A DNA stretch of 64,000 nucleotides from Pseudoneurospora amorphoporcata (taxonomy: Eukaryota > Ascomycota > Sordariomycetes > Sordariales > Sordariaceae): NCBI GenBank assembly GCA_033297205.1, contig MU859208.1, positions 28,635-92,634 on the forward strand, read 5' to 3'. Within the stretch, counting starts at the first letter, position 1; the number at the start of each line of letters is the position of its first letter. Positions 25,101 to 35,207 of the stretch are shown piece after piece. The translations under genes and the position numbers were made by a program. Under the pieces are notes generated by a model that worked only from the letters and a program-made list of their open reading frames with translations, did no database searches and was not told where the DNA came from.

Positions 25101-25618
25101 TCATCGACAAGTTCGTCTACGGCACGGCCATGGGCGGTTTGTGTCTGGCGGCCTTCACCAGCGTGGCGTACGGCATGTCGGGCGCCGACGGGCTTGGCGA
25201 GGGTTGCAACGAGGACTGGGCGTCGGAGTGTGGCGTGGCGTTCAGGGCGAGAGCGACAACGTTTGCGACGCTGACTTTCCTGTTGCTGGTGACGGCGTGG
25301 GAGTGCAAGCACTTCACCCGGTCGCTGTTCAACATGCATCCGGAGAAGTACTCGGGCCCGCTGTCCATCTTCAAGACGGTTTGGCAAAACAAGTTTTTGT
25401 TTGGCGCGGTGTCGGCTGGGTTCGTGATCTGCTTCCCCGTCATCTACATCCCGGTTATCAACCATGTGGTCTTTAAGCATAATGCCATAACGTGGGAGTG
25501 GGGTGTTGTTGCGGCCTGTGTGGTTGCTTATGTAGCCATTGTCGAGGCTTGGAAGGCTGTCAAGAGACGAACTTCCAAGGCAAACATTATGACTGCTGTT
25601 GGCGGAGAGAGAGTGTAA
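22102..25618 (+). CDS. ENA-type (IID) Na+/K+ efflux P-type ATPase
   Basis: A plasma-membrane cation pump that exports Na+ (and probably K+) using ATP, important for salt and high-pH tolerance in fungi. Exons are 22102-22409, 22493-22714, 22779-24801 and 24863-25618, giving about 1102 residues. After an unusual N-terminal Thr/Gly-rich region of about 95 residues come the cation ATPase N-domain (DPEKGIDNDEAARRLQHHG), the actuator motif LLTGESLPV, the helix 4 motif AVIPESLIAVLTI and the phosphorylation site CSDKTGTLTQGKM. These are followed by the ATP-binding KGALEALLPLL region, MVTGDHVKTA and the hinge MTGDGVNDSPALKKSDVG. The C-terminal six-helix region includes SPLEILWANLVTSSFLALGL. IPESL together with the KGIDNDEA start is typical of fungal type IID pumps and not of SERCA or PMCA. 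All four exons join in phase. Neurospora has several ENA paralogues and I cannot say which one this is. Confidence 0.95.
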
Positions 25619-25812
25619 GGCGCTTGGTGAAGAAGTCTCCTAGGTGTGTCACGTCAGCGATGGGTTATGTGTAACGGTTATGAATTATGCGTCTTACGCA
25701 CGGTTGCAAGGGAGGACATCAGATTGTCATTAGTATATCAGTCCTTGTTTTTTCGTGCTTTCCAGTCATTCACGTAGCTGCCTCTGACATTGAATAAAGG
25801 CATACTATGCCA

Positions 25813-26190
25813 TCAAAACAACCTCTTTGGCGTGGGCCGATTGTGATTTGGCGAATGAACGGTGTAGGGACGGTTCCTGTCGTGCGAGTAGGTCTCCAGG
25901 TGGTCATTATTGCCGCGCACGCGCAACCTGTCCTTGACGCTCTCATCACCGACCTCTTCCCCAAACTCGTTCATGTCGATGAGGCCATCACGGATCTTCT
26001 GGCGCAGAGTGTCGACCGAGTCCTTGTTGTAGGGTCCCATTCCCTTCAAAACGAGGAATTGCATGGTGTGGTCGTCCATGTCGATGCCGCGCTCTCTGAG
26101 CTCGTACTCAAGCCAGTCGAGTCGTAAAACGAGCAAGCTGTAAAAGACTGGTAGTTGGCGGTTTTGATGTCGAAAGAGTTCGTCTAGCAT
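25813..26190 (-). CDS. Small hypothetical protein (125 aa), possibly a 3' exon
   Basis: Unrecognised. The frame reads MLDELFRHQNRQLPVFYSLL, then RLDWLEYELRERGIDMDDHT, then a charged helical segment DSVDTLRQKIRDGLIDMNEF, and a His/Asn/Arg-rich tail. The amphipathic helical pattern and unbroken frame look coding. The frame stays open for about 17 codons upstream of the chosen ATG (26190), down to a stop preceded by an AG, so the true start may be in an upstream exon. It is convergent with the ATPase gene, whose stop is only 194 bases away. No membrane segment or known motif is present. Confidence 0.5.
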   Translation of the reverse strand: MLDELFRHQNRQLPVFYSLLVLRLDWLEYELRERGIDMDDHTMQFLVLKGMGPYNKDSVDTLRQKIRDGLIDMNEFGEEVGDESVKDRLRVRGNNDHLETYSHDRNRPYTVHSPNHNRPTPKRLF

Positions 26191-26648
26191 GTCGTCGCAG
26201 TTTGGCTTCTGTGGAACATGATCCGTGGCCTCTTGAGTTCATGGTTTTGACGGCTAGGTACGCGGATGACTTGGGAGAGAATGCTGGTCTAGTTCTGGTC
26301 GCGGGGAAGTACAGGCTGCCGAGGTCGTTCGATGCGGATGCCGTACGCGGGATGTAGATGCAGCTAGGTAGGTGACCATGATGACCTACCTACGAAGCAG
26401 GAGAAGCGGCACCCCTAATTTTGGCCTTGTGTGGTGGAGAAAAACTGAATGAGATGCAGTGTTAACTTGACTACTGCAACTTTTTGCTGGTTGTCAGATA
26501 GACAAGTAACAGACAGGCTAATAATCGCCTGTGGGTCACCTTCCAGCAGAGGCCAATCACCACACCCGGCAGCATGGATGTGCCAGGTCAGTGACTAATG
26601 TTCCATTCACATCTTTGCAACAGGAAGGAGTCTGTCAAAGAAAAAGAA

Positions 26649-26653
<5 letters not shown>

Positions 26654-26683
<30 letters not shown>
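26654..26683. repeat. Poly-A tract
   Basis: Thirty A residues flanked by A-rich sequence. This is low-complexity intergenic DNA; the exact length is uncertain. Confidence 0.9.
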
Positions 26684-26688
<5 letters not shown>

Positions 26689-26855
26689 AAAAAAAAATAT
26701 TGGAAAGGGGGCGAAGTTCCCGTATAATGTCAGGGAATCCAAGTCTTGTAGGACAAAACTTTTGACATCTGCTCGGTTGAGGCTATCCTTGAAACCTGCC
26801 AAAATTCAAGGTGGCTGAGCGGCCCCACAGACTTGGGAGGTCAGTGAATCACTAT

Positions 26856-27024
26856 TACCGCTTTTTCTCATTCAAGTGGGATTTATCCCCCACACTGTTT
26901 TGGCCAATTACCTTTGCAGGGTGACCTTCACGCAACGCCTCAACGGGGCATGCAGGCCTTAGCAAGCGATATAATTGGTCTCGACAGGGGGAGATAAATC
27001 CCACTTGAGTGAGAAAATGCGGTA
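26856..27024. mobile_element. MITE-like 169-bp inverted-repeat element
   Basis: The two ends are near-perfect inverted repeats of about 36 bases. The left arm 26856-26891 reads TACCGCTTTTTCTCATTCAA and onward; the reverse complement of the right arm 26986-27024 matches it with two mismatches and one inserted base. Further inside, GGCCAATTA (26902-26910) and TAATTGGTC (26972-26980) also pair imperfectly, leaving a loop of about 60 bases. Both ends carry TA outside CCGC/GCGG, compatible with a TA target-site duplication as made by Tc1/mariner-type transposases. It has no coding capacity. It could instead be a hairpin regulatory RNA. That it is a mobile element is inference from its structure; no second copy exists in this window. 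Confidence 0.5.
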
Positions 27025-29394
27025 TTCCTTTCTCTTGGCAAGAACAGTTTCTGTTTGTCGGCGAACACATGGACGATGAGACGTTTCGGCACTTCATGAT
27101 CGGTCTTGGGATCTGCCAGCATCGGCCAAGCAATGCGGACAGCTTGTTTAAGCTCTCACTATAACCCCAAACACCAGCTCATCAGATCCCGAAACTGGGT
27201 TTTGCGAGCTTCTAGTGCGGTGATTATCCATGTACGGGCAGCCAGGATGCGCCAAACGATGCAAGTCCAGTGGAAGCCAAAGTGTTCGTCCTTCCACTTG
27301 TCGTTGCCTGTTTCAAACTCCCACTTTTATATATACACTGTACACCTCTACTGGGGGAAAAAAAAAGGTTAAATCTTGTGAATTCGTCATTATTGCAGAT
27401 CGGTGGCAGCAGGCAGCATGCTACAGAATGGCTTTGCCTACCCCAGCGATGAATCCTGGTTTCCTGTAGGCTGCAAGTACCGAATCAACCTTTGTTACAT
27501 ACTATCGCGTGCTTTAACTGCCCGTTCCCACTAGCTTTGCGAGCCTCGAACGTCTCGAGGGGGGTTATGTCGGCGAGGTCCGATTGCGGTCGCACTACTG
27601 TGTGAGAGAGTGTGGCAAAGTGCGAGGTCTGGCGCCGCGATCGTCGGGCCGATTTGATCGTTCATTCGAAGCCATGGGAGTTGCTACGTGGATGGCTTCC
27701 GGTTTCGGATGCGGGATGCAACTGTGAGTAAAGAGGACACGCAGCTGAAGATTGCGGCGTTTGGAATTGGATGATTCCACTTGTGAGACGAGAAATCGCA
27801 TCATGATGGTTTGTCATGGCACCAGCCCAAAAGGTCGCACCCAGGGTGGCAACAAACGGGAAAGGGAAAGCCGGGGGAAAATGCTTATCGGAGTGTCGGA
27901 CCACGGACAGGAGTGCAGCCCCGGTTGCGCCGTCTGCGGGCGACGGTCTGCCCCGCCGGTCGTCGTGTTAGACCCCGTATATTCCCCCCGGTCTAGACGG
28001 TCGATTGCTGAAACAAATGCCTGTCACCCATGGATGATGCTGGTCCAGCGGCGGGCACCGATGCGTCGGAAACATGATGGCGGGGGGATTTGGGGGAACA
28101 AGATTTTGGAGATGTGCAAGATGCAACGAGAATCCGGACATGAACGGCTAAGTTCAGTCGTTGGCTACGACTATGTACGTGAATTATTCACACCTGTTAC
28201 AAACACCTTGGAAACCTTATCTCTCGACAGCTAACTCCGCCATTCAGAGCTCTTCAGTGACGATGTTCTGAGAACTTGGCAATGCTTGTCACGGGCTCAC
28301 AGCCGGTTTAGATTTCCTTTTCTGGCCTTGTGTGATTGGTAACCGTGCGGGGCAGCAGCTCTGGTTAACATGTAACCCACCCAACCTTGCAACGGACAAT
28401 ATCGGAGGACCAATCTGAAGAGGCAGGAGGGGTTCTAGACAGAGGGCTCTGAGGGTGCATCAAGGTGATGGTGCAATTACTGTACACCCGAAGTGGAATT
28501 TGCGACCATGAAGGTTCGTGTGCTGTTTCTACCCGAGCTTTACACAATGGTCGAGACAGAGTGGGCGAATGTTGGTGGGAAATGGCATGTTCTCAATGCA
28601 TCCCCCCGTTTGAAAAGAGTTTCCAGTTTGGTGACCAAGTGCAGTCCGGCTCTCGGGGCGCTGTTGCGCTGTAGTAACGCCTTAGCACCAATTAGCGCTA
28701 CTCCAATGTCCAAGTGCTACTACGCTACCCCGTCCGCGGCCCAACGAACACGGGCGGGGGTCACCGGATGAGTGATGTTATTGGCTGAAGGCAAGTGGGC
28801 TGCCTTGGACAATTTTCATATGCAGCCTGTTCTCCATTTTCGGCAGCTTGTGAAAAGTGGACTGTGGAAGGTGTGCCCTTTTGCAGCAGCTACACAGGCC
28901 GGGTTCAGAGACAGCCAACTGTTGATTACAAGGAAAGAGTAATAAATCTCGCGCCGCCCTCACTCCACGTTGTCCACTACAGTCCCGTCCTGGCCGCGAG
29001 TCTCGAGAGTCAACGAGTCCAAACCTAACTTCAACCCCTCCTTTGGTCCCATCTCCTCCGCCCCGGCCGCTGCCGTTCAACTGTCCAACCGTCTTGCCTA
29101 TAGCTGTCCACTCAACCGTTCCTGCCCGCCGCCCCTTCGACCTCCCGCTGTCCACAACCATCGTCACACTGCCTGTCGTCTTTTTTTCTTTGGTGGTATA
29201 CCCAACCAAAAAAAAAACAAAAAAACAACCGCACTTATCCACTTGACTTATTGCCCCTGAAAAACGAGAAAATTTGTCAGCCGGTCCAGTCGACAGCCCA
29301 GCCTTCCCGCCTCCGCCTCCGAGTGCAGCCCTACACAAGTCACTGTTGTCACCGTCTCACAACGTCAACACACCCAACCCTCCAAACCGCAACC

Positions 29395-29912
29395 ATGTTC
29401 GCCGCCACCAGAGTCCTCCGCGCTGCTGCTGCTCACGCTGAGCGTGTTCCTTCCATCAAGTTCCTCGGTCGCAGAACCATTCCTGGTATGTTCCTCCTCC
29501 TCCTGCGCCTCCGAGCATTCCGGGTGTGGTGCATGTACCATCTCCATGGGCAGGCAACCTTGGTGTTTTCGAATGACGTGCTGACAGCCTGCTTGCCCTT
29601 TGTCCAACAGCTTCCGTCGACCACACTCCCAAGCCTCACCCTGCCTCTCCCACCAACTCGCTCCCCTCCAACTGGGGTTCTTCTACCACCTTTAGCGCCT
29701 ACCGCCAGCACGCCCAGCAGCATGGTCCCCTTCGCAAGACCATCGGTCGTGAGGAGGCCGGCGTTGGTGGCTCTCCCGGTGCGGCTCTCGGCCCCGTCAA
29801 GCCTCCTCAGGGCCTCTACTTTGACCGCAACGAGCTCCCCGCCCGCTTCCGTCGCCAGCCTCTCACCGAGGCCGAGATTGAGGCTATTGAGACCGGCTGT
29901 GGCTTTGCTTAA
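29395..29912 (+). CDS. ymr-31: Mitochondrial Kgd4/YMR-31 (MRPS36-like) protein
   Basis: A small mitochondrial matrix protein, historically named as a ribosomal protein (YMR-31). In yeast it is Kgd4, which recruits the E3 subunit to the 2-oxoglutarate dehydrogenase complex of the TCA cycle. Exons are 29395-29485 and 29611-29912, giving 130 residues. The N-terminus MFAATRVLRAAAAHAERV is an Arg/Ala-rich amphipathic targeting helix, followed by the family motif PSIKFLGRRTIP. The C-terminal block YFDRNELPARFRRQPLTEAE is the most conserved part of the family. The 125-base intron has a GTATGT donor and ends CCAACAG; the junction rebuilds an alanine codon. The leader is strongly C/T-rich, consistent with steady expression. 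Confidence 0.9.
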
Positions 29913-31417
29913 ACGTGAGAGAAATCAACATAGACTAGACGGGTTGTTTATCAAGATCGATATCGGACCGAAAACGACCGACACAACGCAGCGAACCTTA
30001 TGAGAAATGCCAATACCACCCTCCTTTGACCTAGGGATGGGCCTACTCTTGAGATCTCCCCAATCATCTAGCGCTATCCTTATCCCCTCTCACACCACAC
30101 ACACAAGCGTACGATCACGATTGATTGCTTCACACGATTTTGAACCGAGCAAAGTTTGTATATCAGATTATCCATGGACAGCACTGCATTGGCGTTAGAA
30201 GAAAACAAAGAGCTCACCGGTGTTTGGCTTTAGAGAAATACGCTCCGGCTTTAGTCAGCATGGCACGGTGTTAGCGGATCGGTGGGGGAAAATGTCGTCC
30301 AAGGGAGGCCGGGCCTTGTCCGGACATCCGGGCTTGAGTAACCGAGGAGGGACGAATGCAGGTTCTGTGTATATAGTTAGTGCAACGGGCTACCCCCAAA
30401 GCCGGGCGAAATCCCAGCGTTGGGTGTCAGCCCGCGAGCCCAGAATAACATATAAACACTTCTGAACACCAACTGCTGCTCGTCAACGAATGCCGAGAAC
30501 GATGTGTGAGATCAAGCTTCACATCATTGGCCACGCCACAAGTAAACAACCTCAGGTATACTCGCGGCCTCAAACCAACCAACCACACAAGAAGGGAAGC
30601 CAACTAGAAACTTACACAACAGCATCGTCTCATCGACACCATGTGCTCATGGTTGCTTGCTTCTATACCACACCACAGGCACCTCGGCGCGCTCGGAAGG
30701 GCACTGCGCACAAGCACATCTCAGCATGGGAACATGTGACGTACAACTAAGGCCTTTACAGGGGGACATTTCGGCTTCTACGGAGATAATCTCAAGTGAG
30801 AGAACTGAGCAGGGAATGTGATCAGCCCTGTGAGATTGCCGGCCGGGGTTTGGTCGATTGATGTGCCGTGCCTGATGCCATGTGTCAGCGCATGTGCTGA
30901 GTTCAGACAGTCACCACGGGAGCACGGTGAGGACGGACTCGGGTGGGCCCGGTTTCTGGAGAGGCGGGAAGGAAGGTCTCTGTCAGCTGCCAAACAACTG
31001 GACAGGGCCGGCCAATTGATCAACAACAAAGCCCCACTAAAAAGTGTAGCCTCCACTCCATAGCCGGGCACACTGACGATGATAACAGCGGCCGGACCCA
31101 ATCGGGAGCTTGATGATTCCCGTCTTCTCGCTTTCAAGGTTCCTGTTTCCACAAACCCGAGTCCTCTCTTTCGCGATTCCAGCTCCCCGGTCCCTGCAAC
31201 GTTTCTGGACCTTAACGACACCTGGGCCAAATTCTAGAGCATCAAACCACCCTCCATCAAATTTGTCGCAAAGCCGAAAATCGAGACTCGACTCGATCAT
31301 CTGAACTTCCCGATCTCGTCGCATCCAGATTATAGAGGAGGAGGAGGATCCCTGCCTATCCGCATACGCCTCACAAACCTCGCCGATAGTCACACCAACT
31401 CATTACGAACGAACAAG
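29913..31417. other. Intergenic region, no gene seen
   Basis: This lies between the Kgd4-like gene and the heme lyase gene on the same strand. It probably contains the 3' UTR of the first and the promoter of the second. Nothing recognisable was found on either strand. Confidence 0.5.
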
Positions 31418-32368
31418 ATGAAGGAAATGGCAGGACAGGCCGGCGTCGGCAACGAGGACAAGTGCCCCGTCGACCACAAGACGCGCGAGCTGTGGTTGCA
31501 ACAGGCAAAGCAGGCAAAGGCCGCACAAGAGGCCGCGGCCGCGGCGGGTGGCTCGACGGCACCATCGCCCGAGCACGCCTTCACGACGCCAGTAGTACCA
31601 GCACCAGCACCAGCAGCCGTTCAGCAACAACAGCAACAGCAACCACCAGCAATGACTCCTCAATGCCAGATCCCCCAGCCGGCGCAACAGACAGCAGTCC
31701 CTGCGACGCTTCCTCCCTCTTCGCAACCATCATCATGGTCTTCTTTGCTCCCCTTCTCCGGTTCTGCCACAACAACCAGTGCCGCCGCCGCTCCCCAACC
31801 TAACCTCGGTGAACAGCGCGAAATCTCCTCCATTCCCCGCGCCGCCACCACCGGCCCCTCTGCCTGCCCCTCCAACGCCGAGCAAGAAACGGGCGCCGAC
31901 ACCGCCACCGGCAACTGGGTGTACCCCTCCGAGAAACAATTTTACGAGGCCATGAAGCGCAAGGGTCACGACGGCGCCAGCGCGGCCGACATGAAGACGG
32001 TGGTGCCGATCCATAACGCGGTCAACGAGCGGGCGTGGGCGGAGATTCTGCGGTGGGAGAAACCCTTTGTCGAAGGGTGTGGGTGTGCGGAAGGTCCCAA
32101 GCTGCAGAGCTTCATGGGCGAGAGCAAGCGGATGACTCCGAAAGCCAGGCTGAATACCCTGCTGGGGTACACGGCGCCGTTTGATAGGCATGATTGGATC
32201 GTGGATCGGTGTGGCACGCGGGTGGATTACGTGATTGATTTTTATGCCGGAAAGAATAACGATAAGACGGGCGCGGGGAAGCTGAACTTTTATTTGGATG
32301 TCAGGCCCAAGTTGAATACGTGGGAGGGGATCAAGATGAGGGCTTTGAGCGCTGTTGGGTTAAACTAA
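31418..32368 (+). CDS. CYT2: Cytochrome c1 heme lyase (holocytochrome-c synthase family)
   Basis: Attaches heme to apocytochrome c1 in the mitochondrial intermembrane space, needed for complex III. It is a single exon of 316 residues. The N-terminal CPV heme-binding motif is in KCPVDHKTRELW, as in yeast Cyt2. Residues about 25-125 are a fungal-specific Ala/Gln/Pro/Ser-rich insertion. The catalytic domain is complete: EISSIPR, WVYPSEKQFYEAMKRKG, the conserved histidine motif MKTVVPIHNAVNERAW, ILRWEKP, LGYTAPFDRHDWIVDRCG, VDYVIDFYAG and FYLDVRPKLNTWEGIKMR. The CPVDxxTRxLW start favours the c1-specific over the c-specific lyase. The symbol refers to the yeast orthologue and should not be confused with Neurospora cyt-2, the cytochrome c lyase. 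A second in-frame ATG lies three codons downstream. Confidence 0.92.
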   Translation: MKEMAGQAGVGNEDKCPVDHKTRELWLQQAKQAKAAQEAAAAAGGSTAPSPEHAFTTPVVPAPAPAAVQQQQQQQPPAMTPQCQIPQPAQQTAVPATLPPSSQPSSWSSLLPFSGSATTTSAAAAPQPNLGEQREISSIPRAATTGPSACPSNAEQETGADTATGNWVYPSEKQFYEAMKRKGHDGASAADMKTVVPIHNAVNERAWAEILRWEKPFVEGCGCAEGPKLQSFMGESKRMTPKARLNTLLGYTAPFDRHDWIVDRCGTRVDYVIDFYAGKNNDKTGAGKLNFYLDVRPKLNTWEGIKMRALSAVGLN

Positions 32369-32774
32369 GAAGGGAGAAGGGGCGTGGAGAGGAGGAAGAT
32401 CGAAATGGTCTTGAAAGTAGACTTTGAGAGGTACATAGGGTAGAGATCTGTCCTGAATGCTGGTTGAACTTGTAGGTTTTGTTGTATTATTAGTAGGCTT
32501 CGTTGAACATTGCATCTCACTCATGTCTTGGCATATGAACTTTCAAACAGCGCATCAGGATACAAGAGGAAAAGTCCAAGAGAGGATGATAGAAATAGAG
32601 AGGTCTCTGCAAAGAGGCGGCTTTCATGGTGCTAGCGGTCGCTCCCTGGTGTTGGATTATATATATTACATATTACCCTGCCTTTGTAGATGTGTTTTGG
32701 TACTCCTTAGGTGTACCGGTGTTCCAGGAGGGAGATCCATTACACCTCATCTCTTCACTGTTTCCTATGACCTC
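32369..32774. other. Short convergent intergenic region
   Basis: This lies between the 3' ends of the heme lyase and RUS-family genes. No gene is seen; it presumably holds both 3' UTRs. Confidence 0.5.
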
Positions 32775-34407
32775 TCAATCCTTTTTGGACACCTGTGGTT
32801 GTCGAAGAATATCCTTTTCCGATGGGATTAGAACTGGGAAGGAGAATATTGCAAGTTAGCAAAAGAGAAGTAGACAAGAAAACATGATGTAGTCGGGCAG
32901 TCAGCCAGTCAGCCATATCACATACCTTTCTTCCCATCTCCGACCCTCACCCTCACAGGCGATCTCGCTTCCAACGCATTCGTCTGCAGATCCCATCCGG
33001 CAGCCGCCAGCGCCGCAAACACGGTCCCCTTCTGCTCCTCGGACGTATACCCCAGCAGCGGCACTTCGTTCTCATAATGGCTCTCCAGCCCATCCTTAAG
33101 GGCCGAGTCAAAGTGATACGCGTGGCTGACAGCATCGAACCAGGCCTCCAGCGGACTACTCGCACTCGCACTCGTATCACTCATCTTCTGGCCGTGCTCT
33201 TCCTTCAACGCAATCCTCATCAGAAAATTGCCTCCCCAATGACAAATTCCCATAAAATATACCTCCGTCTCAAACTCATAGCGATGATACCCTTTCCAGG
33301 AAGCCAACGCTTTGACATCCCCATACGTCCCAAACTCGCAAGTACCCGTGTACTCACCGGATTTACTCGTCATCTTGCCAAACCCTCCTCCCCCGAGTTG
33401 CAAAATACTCTCCCGTCCACTAACCTCCTCGGGCCCCAGCACCTTTCCATGTTCCAAACACTCCCTAACCACCATCGTCGCCCTCTGCCGATTCAGCGTC
33501 CTGCACCTCACGCTTCTCACCGCCCAATAATTCATCATCAAATGGGTCCCCAACAGTCCCACCATCAACACCCACACCACTTGCTTGTCCTGCACAATCT
33601 TCACCACCAGACTCCCCACCAACATCCCCAGCAAGCTCACCACCGTCTCTTGACTAGCTTCTTTCGCATTTAGCTCCGCCAGGTTTCCCCTGAGCGCAAA
33701 GTGCGCCGACAGCGAAGCCTTGGAGGCGTTAGCCGCCACGCCACACAAGCTCCGCAACACCCCCGCCGAGATGATGACTCCCAGCTTCGGAAAATAGGGC
33801 ATCGCGGGCGTTAGCAGATCCAACAGCTGCGCGGAGTCGTTGAGCAGGTCCGCTAGAAACCGGTAGAATTTACACTCGGGTTCTATCGCCGTGCCCAGCC
33901 TGTGAGCAAACAAGATGGTGGCGATCCGGGAGATGGTGTCGCCGGCGATCTTGAGGATCAGGGCTCCCGTCGGAGAGGAGGAACTGTCGCCTACGCCTAG
34001 GCCTTCGAGGACGGCCCGGTTGGCGAGCAAGGAGGTGATTGACGAGAAAAAGGCTTGGAGCGAGTCGTACGTTTGGTAGGGCAGGTAGTCGGGTGTTACG
34101 GAGTGGGGGTAGCCGGCGGGGAGGAAGGCGTGGAGAAGGGCGCGGAGGGTAGGGATTCTGGTTCGTTGCTGTTCGAAAAGCTGTCAGAGTTGGGGTTGGA
34201 TGGCGTGGTTCGAGATTATGTTGATGCTGTGGAATTTGGAAGGGACGGGACAAGGTACCTAAGGAACGGTGGATGGAGGAGGCATCATGGATGGGGCGAT
34301 GGATCAGCAAAAGTACATACGACCCTCAGATCTTCCTGTGATTCAACACTAGTATATGTGCATAACACATTGCCCGCTGGGTCAATGTCATAGATGTTTC
34401 TGCTCAT
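32775..34407 (-). CDS. RUS/DUF647 (root UVB-sensitive) family membrane protein
   Basis: A conserved eukaryotic membrane protein family named after plant RUS1; its biochemical role in fungi is unknown. Exon 1 (34407-34321) gives MSRNIYDIDPAGNVLCTYTS and ends with donor GTATGT. The main exon starts at 34180 (LFEQQRTRIPTLRALLHAF) and carries the diagnostic motifs: FLPAGYPHSVTPDYLPYQ, YDSLQAFFSSI, KIAGDTISRIATILFAHRLG, the segment from FRFLADLL-like YRFLADLLND on, LRSLCGVAANASKASLSAHF, and LNRQRATMVVRECLEHG. Hydrophobic helices include VVWVLMVGLLGTHLMMNYWAV. The reading frame can stop at 32918 (449 residues). A well-formed intron (donor GGTATGTG, branch GCTAAC, acceptor TTCCCAG, 32925-32834) would instead add a short last exon ending at 32775 (466 residues). 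I prefer the spliced form because all three signals are good. Confidence 0.85.
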
Positions 34408-35207
34408 CGTCTCGATTGCTGCTGTCTACATCGATGAAGCTCCCGTGTCGAAGATAAGAAACGATATATCCAGGGAAGCGAGCTGTGCGCGGCGTGGCGG
34501 CAATCAGTTGCTCGGTTGAGTGTTGGCCGGACCATACGGTCAAACTGCCAAAGCTCCTTATCAATGCACTTTTTCTTTAATAATAGAATGGCGCGTTAAA
34601 TTACCGAGGACTGCGTCGTGGTGCGTTGTACATAGGTATGTAAGTGTTAAGGTACAGTTCGCGTGTAAAGAGGTCGCGACGCGGGACGCCAAGCGATAAT
34701 GAAAAGCCCCCCCCTAATGGAAGCTCTGCCGTACCCTGACGTAAGACCGTGCCATGCTCGCTGCATGTGCTACAAACCCCTGACATGCTGCTTTATTCGG
34801 TACGCCGTGAACATAATATCGGGCCCCCTTTAGATTCAATCTCCTTACTTTGAACCCGAAGACTCTATACCCTATATTGACAGTCAGGAGCTCTAGACCT
34901 CGAATGCCTTGGCTGTCAAGTTAACATGAGCACCAAGCAGAATCGAATCAGTGCGGGCCAAGTTTGTCTTCATCTGCCATTGCAACAACTCCTGCTAGCC
35001 CTTTAAGACATCAGTCAGCCAACGCTGTCCACCAGGGACAGTAACCAGCTCTGTCCTTACATGGCCCTAGCTTTTCGCTACCTTACCCTTCCTTGGTAGT
35101 ATGTCCACAGCCGGGAATGTACATTATTATGTCAATAGTTTTCCAGTATTAAAATCCAACCTGCGCAGCAGCTTACGCGTAATTTCCCCCTTCCGAACCC
35201 ATCTCCT
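34408..35207. other. Intergenic region, no gene seen
   Basis: This contains the promoter of the RUS-family gene and the 3' flank of the mevalonate diphosphate decarboxylase gene, both on the minus strand. No motif or open frame of note was found. Confidence 0.5.

Larger units (their letters stand above)
26191..29394. other. Intergenic region with poly-A tract and MITE-like element
   Basis: Apart from the two repeats listed separately (poly-A at 26654-26683 and the inverted repeat at 26856-27024) I see no gene. CTACC/GGTAGG tetranucleotide repeats occur near 26366-26393. The last 450 bases before 29395 are C/T-rich and probably form the promoter and leader of the Kgd4-like gene. Open frames such as 27752-28234 lack any family-like sequence. 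Confidence 0.45.

Noticed and set aside
27752..28234. Open frame of 160 codons (plus)
   Set aside because: No motif and no support from splice signals or composition; left as intergenic.
29251..30003. Open frame of 250 codons (plus) over the Kgd4-like gene
   Set aside because: It reads through the Kgd4 intron and then continues in a different frame from the second exon; the spliced 130-residue protein explains the locus.
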